From assembly GCA_964036665.1 (NCBI GenBank), contig OZ038526.1:17422001-17486000 (forward strand): a stretch of 64,000 bases of DNA. The letters run 5' to 3'. The notes beneath the pieces are model-generated. The model ran no database searches and was not told where the DNA came from. It saw nothing but the letters and a program-made list of their open reading frames with translations. Numbering within the stretch: the first letter of the stretch is position 1; every line of letters starts with the position of its first letter. Position numbers and translations under genes: made by a program. Positions 55,858 through 64,000 of this stretch are shown piece after piece. This stretch comes from Gordius sp. MW1 (Eukaryota; Nematomorpha; Gordioida; Gordea; Gordiidae).

Positions 55858-56890
55858 GTTTGCCTCTTCTGGCAACAAAACGCTTAAGTGCGTTTAAAAG
55901 GGCATTTGTTGTAAGATCTGATACTAATTCAATATGAACTGCTTTGGTGTTAAAACATATGAATATAGCAGACCTTACTATTCCGTCGTCTTCCTTCCCG
56001 CAATAAAAGAGGCCCAAAATAGTCTAACCCTGTGTGGTAAAACGGCTTGGTTGGTAAAACTCGGCCTTTTGAAAGATTACCCATTAAGTATTTTTCACCT
56101 CTTGGATTGATTTTAAAACATGTAACACATTTTCGTATTACGTTCTTAACAATCGATCGAGCATTGACAGGCCAGTACACAGTACGTATATTAGCTAAAG
56201 TGTTTTGTATCCCAGTATGAAAAAAATCTTCATGATACTTTTTGATTATTAGATAGGTGACATGGTGGTTTCTAGGAAGAAGAATTGGGTGTTTTTGCGA
56301 AAAGGGGATGTTTGCATTTTCAAGTCTACCGCCTACTCTAATTAACCCTTCGTGGTAGAAGGGGTTTAAACACAATAATTTGCTATTATCAAGAACCTTA
56401 TTTGATTTGCGTAATGAAACTAAAAATTATATCTGATGGAAATTCATTCTTGCACAATTTTTAATATTGTTAGCCTTGCATTATCAAGCTCGTTGGTAGA
56501 CAATGATTTGTTGTACGATTGGCCGCTGTTGCGGGCCTTATGTTTTGTATTAGTGTAAAATCTTAAACAATATGAAACAATCCGTGTGAGTTTGCGAAAG
56601 CTTGAATATTGATTAAAAATTGAGTCAGGCTCTACTGTAGTTGTTAAGCTGACAATTTTGCGCTCGGGAATGTTCGATGTTTCACTTAGGAGATTTGGTT
56701 TAACCGTATAATTAGTCGAAAGCCATGCAGGTCCTACCCACCATCTATTATTATTAATTAGTTCAGCTGGTGAGCTACTTCTTGATAATACATCAGCTGG
56801 ATTCTCGCAGGTTCTGATGTGACTCCATTGGTAATTTTTAAATTCCTGTATTTTTGACACTGTTACGCACGAACGTGTTCCAATCACAGG
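55858..56890 (-). pseudogene. BEL/Pao 2 RNase H end and integrase N-terminal part
   Basis: Minus-strand frames read NPADVLSRSSSPAELI, RKLTRIVSYCLRFY, then GLIRVGGRLENANIPF, HPILLPRNHH, HTGIQNTLANIRTVYWP and CVTCFKINPRG. The first catalytic Asp is in TGLDYFGP, followed by HIELVSDLTTNALLNALKRF. The frame reaches the BEL/Pao 1 insertion at RRGKP. Frameshifts occur near 56440 and 55950. Confidence 0.85.
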
Positions 56891-58720
56891 GAGAGCCTTT
56901 CAACCATGCTAGAACTATTGTAGAATCAGTCCAACATATTGTCGCAGACACCGATAGCTGTAGAGATAAGAGCACTCTATTTAGTAATTTTGTTAATAAC
57001 AAAGCACCACATAGTTCGAGTTTTGGAATTGAAATGCTTCTTATTGGCGCTACTCGAGACTTGGAACATAACAATCTGCTTGCCCATTTTCCATCCTCAC
57101 CCGATCGAATGTAGATGCATGCCCCATAAGCAATTTCACTAGCATCACAAAAGCCATGATTTCAATAGTTCCGGGGTTACAATGTGTGATAACACGACGA
57201 GGAATGTCGAGTGCGCTAAGTGATGTGAATTGATTTTCAAAAGAATCCCATTTTTTTACAAACTGTTCCGGCAATGTTTCGTCCCATGACATTTCAAGCT
57301 TATAAAGTTGTTGCTTGAATAACTTTGCTCTTGTTAGAACTGGACCTATTAATCCAAGCGGATCAAAGATTTGCGCTATTTTTGATAAAATCCTTCGTTT
57401 TGACATTCCCTTGTCCTCGACTTCCGACGTTAGGTTGAATCTGATATTGTCAGTGAGCGGATTCCAAAATACTCCTAAAGTTTTGGTGTTGTTGTGTTTG
57501 TCTAATGGTATAATGTCATCACTGGATATTGTCGACAAATGATCGAATAAGGAAGTTGAGTTTGTGGCCCACTTTCTTAACTTAAAACCGCCCTTAATTA
57601 ACAGTGTTTGAATTTGAAGGATAATTTCATTGGCCTCAGGAATATTAGAAGCTCCGGTTAGTAAATCATCCACATAGAAATCCTCCTTAGCCTTGGAAGA
57701 TCCAATGGGAAACCTTATGGATTCATCTTCTGCCAATTGTTGAAGAGTCTTGGTTGCTAAATAGGGAGCCGCCGAGGTTCCATAGGTGACAGTCAAGAGA
57801 TCATATGATTTAATTGGATGTGACTTGTCATCGCGCCATAATATTTTTTGTAATTGGGTATGTTTCGGGGTTAACAGAATCTGTCGGTACATCTTTTCTA
57901 TATCGCAGGAATTGCAATGTTGTGTTTGCGAAATCTCAAGAGAATAGGTATAAGGTCTTGTTGAACCTTAGGACCAACCATAAGAGTTTCATTCAAAGAA
58001 ACTCCCGAAGAAGATTTAGCCGAGCCATCAAAGACTACTCTCAATTTAGTGGTGAGGCTATCTAGTTTGAAAACTGCAGAATGGGGTAAATAAAACACAG
58101 GGAGTTCAGAGTGTTTATTACAATTTGTTGAAATGAGATGGCCTAGGTTTTTGTATTCATGAATAAATTTGGTGTATTCTTCATATAACAGTTTGTTTTT
58201 TGTTAATTTTCAAGGGAAAGAAATCTGTGTAGGCTAATTGGTAGGTACTTCCAATTTGATTGACATTAGCCCTAAGTGGAAGGTGCACAATAAATCTTCC
58301 ATTTGTGTCACGTACATAAGTCGTTTCAAATATTTTTTCACATTCAGCCTCCTCCTCACTTATCGGTAATTTTTGATTAATTTCTTCTATGTCCCAAAAT
58401 TTAGTTAATTGATTTTGCAATGAGTGCGTGGATATGTTACATAGCTTCGTTTCGATTGGGACACTTATGTTGTAAGGAGGGCAGGGGCCCGAAACTACCC
58501 AACCAAGTTTTGTGTTTTTTAGTACCAACCGGCCTTTACCAAATTGTAATTGCTCTGCCCTTAATAAGTCCCAAAATAACTCGGCACCAATAAGAATATC
58601 CAATGTACTTGATTTTGGATCTGCAAGAGTGATGTTATCGGGGATGGATACAATTGATTTAGGAAGTAAAGGCAAGTTTGATGTTATCTTGTCGATTACC
58701 AAAAACCTTGTTGAATTGGC
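56838..58720 (-). pseudogene. BEL/Pao 2 protease C-terminus, reverse transcriptase and RNase H
   Basis: In minus-strand order: DILIGAELFWDLL, LVLKNTKLGWVVSGP, VVFDGSAKSSSGVSLNETL, MYRQILLTPKHTQLQ, TYGTSAAPYLATKTL, an intact YVDDLLTGA (about 57675), FDPLGLIGPVLTRAK and CWTDSTIVLAWLKG. A one-base loss near 57900 breaks the frame in the motif A region, just at the first catalytic Asp, and other shifts lie near 58140, 57100 and 56850. The RT is otherwise better preserved than in BEL/Pao 1. Confidence 0.88.
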
Positions 58721-60087
58721 TAGATTTAGATTTTAGGCAAGTAAAAACATATGAGTTGATTGGGGCGTGAATTTGATTGATGCCACCTATAGATACTGAT
58801 GTGGGATGTTGCTTGTAATGTATTGGCCAAGTTCGTGGTGATAAAGTTTGATTGTGAGCCTGAGTCTAACAATGCCCGGCACGAATGAAATACACCTTTT
58901 GAATCTTGTATTTCCACAATGGCCGTTGGCAGAAGAATTTGCGAATTTTGACCATAGCATGTATTGCTTGCCGACTCATGCAAATTGCCATAAGTCAAGT
59001 CTGACCTATGCAGTAAGGTATTATGCCTTTTCTGGCAAATCTTACAAGTTCCGGCCCTGCTTTGATAGGCATTATGGTTTTGCCTAAGACAGTTCAGGCA
59101 CAAAACTCTTTTCTTGACCCATTCATATTTTTCATTAATTGAACTATTTAAAAATATTTCACACTGGTATACAAAATGTGACTGATTGCATATTACACAT
59201 GAAGGATTAGAAGTAGCAAGGTTGATTGAGGATCTGTAAGCAGGGAATTTGGTGATAGGTTCGACTTGGTCCATTTTATTAGTAATTTCTAGAACAAGGC
59301 ACCTTTGTGATAAAAATTTTGTAAAGGTTGGAGTTTCATCCATTTTTATTGAGTTTTACCAAACCTTAACAGTGATTGAGTCTAACTTGTTGGTTAAAAG
59401 AAATATAAGCAGGTCGTCCCAATGGTCAACTGGGCAATTTAGTGATTTCAGGGCACGGGTATGTTTTAAAATGTTGTCAAGTAGATAGCGAAGCTCTTGG
59501 CCTGATTCTCTTTTAATAGTACCCAACTGAAATAAGGCCTTGATGTGTTGATTAATGATAAGACGTTTATTGTTATATCTTTTCTGAAGTAAATCCCAGG
59601 CCACTTCATAATTTTGGGATGTAATTTCTAATGATTCAATCATATTTGCTGCAGGGCCCTTAATTGATAATTTTAAATAGTTTAATTTTTCAATATTACT
59701 GACATTGTTGTCTTCATGGATCAAAGTCTTAAATAGACCAGAAAAATTGATCCAGTCCTCATATTTGCCACCAAACTGTGGCAAATCTATAGATGGAAGT
59801 TTAGATTTAGACAAAGCAGCTGAATTACTCTGGTTAAGATTATTGATTTTTGCTTGTACTTTAGCTAGAGCCTCATAGTACCTATCCTCGAGCTCCAAAA
59901 TCTGTTGACAATCACCTCCTTCCTTTAAAATACCTTCACTTAAATTCACAAATTTGTTGTAAGATAATTTTAAATCATCCAGTCTGCAGATTAAATTAAG
60001 GGAATCATCTGTTTCTGGGCAAAACTGGAGAAGACGAGTTATGGTGTGCAGAATATCTGTTCTTTTGGAATCTACCTTAGGTTTCAT
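58721..60087 (-). pseudogene. BEL/Pao 2 gag, zinc knuckles and protease start
   Basis: From ATG at 60087 the frame shows DUF1759 gag (LPSIDLPQFGGKYEDW, NIEKLNYLKLSIKG, LLDNILKHTRALKSLNC). An in-frame TAA at 59356 follows, and the same frame resumes four codons later with ETPTFTKFLSQRC, knuckles CVICNQSHFVYQC, CLNCLRQNHN and CKICQKRHNTLLH, and the protease ALLDSGSQSNFIT. A frameshift after the protease (about 58790) ends it. Gag and knuckles share one frame here, unlike in BEL/Pao 1, which shows that the break in BEL/Pao 1 is decay. Confidence 0.88.
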
Positions 60088-60130
60088 ATTTAATAATCCA
60101 AGTGCTGGATCCGGCTCTGCAGGACCAAAA

Positions 60131-60393
60131 TGTTGATGATTTGTTTATTTAAATGTTTTAGATTGATTTTATGTGAATGAAGTAAAAACGTATAACATGT
60201 GAGATTGCGAATGTGAAAACTTGCTTAATATGTATTGTTATGGAATGCGAATGAATATGATTGATTATAAAATGTGTGGTGATGATGCGATTGTTAAATG
60301 TTGCTGATTGAATAATAAAAATGGAGTGCGAATGAATGAATGTCATTGGTGCTTCTTGTCATATGCTCTTTTCATGTTAACATTTTGTTAACA
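60131..60393 (-). repeat. 5' LTR of BEL/Pao 2
   Basis: 263 bp, TGTTAACAAAATGTTAAC... to ...CATCAACA on the minus strand, bordered by the ATGGT duplication outside and the tRNA-Tyr-like primer site inside. Confidence 0.92.
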
Positions 60394-60398
60394 ATGGT

Positions 60399-62129
60399 AA
60401 TATAATAAACATCTTTAAATATTTAGAATTCATAATATAAGTGAAAATAGGTGTAAGGGTATTTTAATACAAATATTTGACGTAACAAGTAACGCGTATA
60501 TTTTTTATCATATAGAAAGTTAAGTTAGATCCACATCATAAAATTTTAGTTTTGGTAAAGATTACACATATATTTCTGATAAAGTTTTATGGAATTTGTT
60601 AAAGCTAAGGTTATAAAATTGCAAATAATGAGTCATCTATCAACGAGTTTAAGGATAGGTTATACTTATCTTATAAAAATTTAGATTCTCTTGTCTTTCA
60701 TGAAGTGTATTAAGAATTTCGGTTTTAATTTGGAATTTGGGGAATCAAAATCATTATCTATTTATATCTAGAATATAGGATTACACTAAAAAATTATAAA
60801 TTAATGAAATTATCATGCTAATGTATGTTTATAAAGAAACTTGATTACAATTTTCTTTTTAATCTACAACAAGTTAAATTTGATACTAAACAAATATGTG
60901 AAAATTTTATTTTTACACAAAAAAACTAATTTTATAGTCGTATATAATGTCTATAGATATTACATGAAGATTATTTTCATACTCATGAATCTGTGATGTA
61001 TTCTATTATAAAAATTTAAAATGAAGTTCAAAAATTATTTTAAAAAATGAGTTTAAATTAATAGATATCTTTCTGTCTCAAAAAATAAAGAGTCAAAACT
61101 TCCTTAAGTTTGAATAACTCTATTTTTTTTGTTTTTAGATTTTCCTTCCAAATTCGAGAATTTATAGTTCTAACTTAATTTTATATGTTCCTAGTAGTAA
61201 ATAAGCCATATATAAAATAAATTTGAAGATGTTTATTTATTTTTTTTATAAAGGGTGGGAGTGAAAAATATCCATTACTTTCATTTGTTTTTTACTGCTC
61301 AAGATTTGTTTAGCCAATCTATTTTAAAAAATATTATCTTTCATTACTGATGATTAAAGTTAATGTCTTACAATCAGAGCTGGCAATATGGTTTCTTAAA
61401 TTATTGGTATACAAATTATTTGCCTTCTTTAATTGGAATCAGTAAGAAACTTTACTTAAAAGTTATCTAACAATCTCCTGCGCTTTTACAGTTAAACTGA
61501 AATTAAAGCTGTTACATTTAAAAAAGGAAATAGTTCCAATAGCTTGTAACTTAACAGTTCTACTTTAATATAAATTTTTATAGAACTAAAAAAAATTTAC
61601 TTTATATGTCAGCAATTAAATCATGCACTTGTAAAAATATGCAATTACAAATATGGGATCATAGACCAGATAGACTGCTTATCAACGCACATGTGTACCA
61701 TTTTTTCCGCCATTTTGATGTGAACATGGTAAAGTCATGATTATATAGATATTAGTAGTTTTTGTAAATTAAATAATCTTAAAAGGGTAAATAAAATTTT
61801 TTGAATTGGGTAGATATCAAAAACAACATTCTAAAACAAATATCATGTTTGGTTAATATAGCGCCATCTATATTATGTATAATATTAATTTATTAACGTT
61901 AGTTCAAATATATAAACTTGTAAGGAAGGTATATTGACTGTTATTGATCAAAACATTTTTATTCAATTTATTTCTTATATTCTTAATTTTTGACTTATGT
62001 TACGGGAATGATTATGAAAAAGAATTTTAAGATTTTTCAAAACTATTAAATTAATTAAAAAAAATTAAATGTGTAAAATCTTGATTAATAAGGTGATTGT
62101 TTATTATTAAAATTAGAACTGATTTGATA
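60399..62129. other. AT-rich gap, nothing recognised
   Basis: About 1.7 kb of AT-rich DNA without open frames, repeat ends or splice-bounded exons that I could defend. Confidence 0.5.
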
Positions 62130-62997
62130 AGAAAATATTCCGTTGATTACCTCTTATCGAGTTGCGACGCCCGCCAGCACTTCAACCTTAAATCTTTAGT
62201 TTTTGACGGATCGGGTCACGAGTGGCTTGAAGCTTATCCTAGCTCACTTTCTGGATTGATGTTGGAAGACCCAGAGCTAGCATACGCCATCGCCCTCAGA
62301 CTAGGAATTCCCTATTCAAAGGAATATTCCTGCCGCAACTGCTCCCAGAGCATAGACATTTATGCAAGTCATCCCCTACACTGCCTTTACAATAAATTTA
62401 AATACATAAGGCACGAAAAGGTGAATAGCCTTATCCAAGCCGCTTTTAAAAAAGCCAACATTCCCTCCGTTTTAGAGCCGTCAGACCCTTCGTTGGAGGG
62501 AAGGATGCGACCAGACGGCTCTACCTTATCCCTTGGCAAAATGGTCTACCCCTTAAATGGGATTTCACCTGCATAGACATTTTCGCCCCCTCTAACCAAA
62601 ACTACAACGCTCTGACTCTCGCCGAACACCGCAAAACGGTTAAATACCAGGCCCTCCTACCATCTAATATCTTTACCCCTATCGTTGCCTCGTGTTCTGG
62701 GGCTTTTGGTCCGGCCGCCATTAAGCTTTTTAAAGAAATCAGCCGTCGCTGCCCGCCCTCTAAATTTTCCACTAATTTTTTACTTAAACAAAAAATTGGT
62801 ATTTTTATAGCTAAGTACAATTTTAAATCCCTGGCCGACAGTTGGCCACTTTTACAAGATGACACATGCGACATTTTTGAATCATAATATTTTTATTTTG
62901 TTTTACATCCGCTATATTTTTCGAATTTTGACACTTCGTTTATATAATGTTCTTACGTTAAATAAACAATATATACATTAAAAAAAAAAAAAATTAT
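62130..62997 (+). pseudogene. LINE copy C: 5'-truncated restriction-like endonuclease domain with poly(A) tail
   Basis: Same family as copy A (37640-39830). It starts abruptly at VDYLLSSCDARQ and reads FDGSGHEWLEAYPS, IALRLGIPYS, the knuckle CRNCSQSIDIYASHPLHC, RHEKVNSLI, LEPSDPSLEGRMRPDG. After a one-base shift near 62520 it continues LIPWQNGLPLKWDFTCIDIFAPS, NIFTPIVASCSGAFG, to a stop at 62885-62887. A 3' UTR of about 95 bases and an A-run (62980-62993) mark the end. The truncated 5' end and A-tail show insertion by target-primed reverse transcription. Only one frameshift breaks it, so it is younger than copy A. Confidence 0.88.
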
Positions 62998-62999
62998 AA

Positions 63000-63394
63000 A
63001 TTAATGTTGTTTTATTTAATAAATTCTAATTGAAGTTATTAAAGATAGAGTAAGTTGTTTTACATAATAGTATTAATTCTTTAGAGGGACATATTAAGCT
63101 AAAATATTTATATTAATTAAATGATAATTATTATTCAAACAATTATTAAGAATAGATGATAGAAATAGCTATATAAAGCCTTAAAACTGATATGTCCTGC
63201 ATTTCTTTAAATAAAATTATACTATATATAATTATAATAAACTTCATCTGATTGGCCTTTTTCTGAAAGAGCAAATTATCTTGTTTTTAATAGGTGAATT
63301 AAAAATGTTAAGTTACAAATTATTAAAATAAGAATAAATAATATTATTTAGTTTTGTAAATTATAATCTTAATAATAAAAATTTATTGGTTTAC
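63000..63394. other. AT-rich gap, nothing recognised
   Basis: No feature was identified between the LINE tail and the possible exon at 63395. Confidence 0.5.
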
Positions 63395-63573
63395 CTGTGC
63401 TAAAAATTCAAAGATTGTTGGAATGGCATCTTCTGTCAATTGATGATAGTTTGTTGAAGTTTAGAACATATCCCTGGTGAAATGATAAGAACATACTCTA
63501 GAATGGATTGTTTGTTGGAATTTTTTATCTTATGGTCCATGTTTTGAGAAGCTGGGAATTTTTCATTGGAAAC
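63395..63573 (-). other. Possible host exon with consensus splice sites but broken frame
   Basis: On the minus strand an acceptor TTTTAG|GTTTCC (63575-63574) and a donor CACAG|GTAAAC (63394-63393) enclose 179 bases. One frame reads VSNEKFPASQNM and LEYVLIISPGICSKLQQ and then a stop; another continues TEDAIPTIFEFLAQ to the donor. Both parts look protein-like, so a single-base indel or a missed intron is possible. I do not recognise the protein. Confidence 0.3.
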
Positions 63574-63800
63574 CTAAAATTGTAAAAAAATATGTAAAAT
63601 TGTAAAAAATATATGATATATATTAACAAAGTTACTTATTTATGATAAGAATATTGTTTATCCCGAGATCTTCTGTTTGAACAAAATGGAACAGCGCAAA
63701 ATGTCATAGTTGAAATACACCGGTTGTGCTCTTTAAAATGGCTGAAAATATGACACACAATTTACCCTATGGAATATATGGCATGAGCAGTCTATCTAGT
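63574..63800. other. Short AT-rich gap
   Basis: It may contain the 3' UTR of the minus-strand exons to its right. Nothing else was recognised. Confidence 0.35.
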
Positions 63801-64000
63801 CTATATATGGGATGTGGGAATAGTAAAAGGTGAAGCAGAAGCTGGGAGAGACTTAGGATTTGTAGGTGGAACTGATAAACCATCTATATAATTATAAAAT
63901 GTTTATAAATAAACTTACAAATAATGGATGTTGGAATACCAAAAGGTGAGGCTGGAGCTGGGAGAGACTTAGAATTTGTAAGAGGACCTGATACACCATC
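63801..64000 (-). CDS. 3' end of an unknown gene: two duplicated Ser/Pro-rich phase-1 exons
   Basis: On the minus strand one exon enters from beyond the window and ends at 63919 with a strong donor GTAAGT. A 35-base intron ends in TATATAG, and a second exon runs 63883-63801 to TAG. They read GVSGPLTNSKSLPAPASPFG and GLSVPPTNPKSLPASASPFT, each followed by IPTS, so they are recent tandem duplicates. Both have phase-1 borders, so copies can be added without shifting the frame. The second exon has lost its donor (AGACTA at the equivalent site) and provides the stop. The intron is unusually short. Coding status is inferred from splice sites and protein-level similarity of the copies. The function is unknown; a secreted or repeat-bearing Ser/Pro/Thr-rich protein is possible. 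Confidence 0.5.

Larger units (their letters stand above)
48973..60393 (-). mobile_element. BEL/Pao retrotransposon 2 (outer), interrupted by BEL/Pao 1
   Basis: LTRs of 266 bp (48973-49238) and 263 bp (60131-60393) begin TGTTAAC and end CAACA on the minus strand. They are nearly identical and flanked by the 5-bp duplication ATGGT (48968-48972 and 60394-60398). Inside, on the minus strand, run a tRNA-Tyr-like primer site, gag, zinc knuckles, protease, RT, RNase H and integrase. A second BEL element (50006-55852) was inserted into the integrase. Without it the element is about 5.6 kb. Several frameshifts and stops show that it is inactive. Confidence 0.92.

Overview
This window is an AT-rich stretch of an animal nuclear genome that is mostly transposable elements in several layers of nesting. 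It is eukaryotic: there are phased GT-AG introns, LTR retrotransposons with target-site duplications (TSDs), hAT and Helitron DNA transposons, and a six-exon gene of the metazoan FAXC (failed axon connections) family. BEL/Pao elements primed by tRNA-Tyr and LINEs with a restriction-like endonuclease fit an invertebrate, possibly an arthropod. I cannot name the species. Most labels rest on motifs and boundary sequences read by eye, without any database search.

1-19.3 kb is dominated by an unclassified repeat family. Its copies carry an AATTGC(TAT)GCAATT palindrome at one end and a GC hairpin at the other. In between are tRNA-like boxes and a 105-130 bp minisatellite built round a CCAATGG/CCATTGG hairpin. 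Two copies of about 2.8-3.5 kb lie in opposite orientation (2029-5499 and 16536-19312). Between them are other repeats and a young but internally deleted Ty3/Gypsy element (8884-12899, TSD TTATA), itself flanked by inverted AT-rich minisatellites.

19.5-25.3 kb is a three-level nest. A LINE 3' end was split by a foldback hAT-type element (19961-25295, TSD ATTGTGGG), which was in turn split by an autonomous-type hAT (20816-23656, TSD GTACTGCT). 26.2-29.3 kb is a second hAT of another lineage (TSD GTCAAATT) with unusual repeated phase-1 micro-exons ahead of the transposase. 30-37 kb holds short non-autonomous hAT-type elements, several with 8-bp TSDs.

37.7-45.1 kb holds two decayed LINE fragments with reverse transcriptase and/or restriction-like endonuclease domains (a third is at 62.1-62.9 kb), a Helitron remnant with classic A|TC...CTAG|T ends, and another MITE. 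45.4-48.05 kb is the only complete host gene I can support: a minus-strand, six-exon FAXC-like gene whose exons join in frame to 361 codons without a stop.

49.0-60.4 kb is one BEL/Pao element (minus strand, TSD ATGGT) whose integrase is interrupted by a second, related BEL/Pao element (plus strand, TSD GGCTG). The second element has a palindromic MITE in its gag. At the right edge, two duplicated phase-1 exons on the minus strand look like the 3' end of a host gene that begins outside the window. No CRISPR array, rRNA gene or convincing functional tRNA gene was seen.
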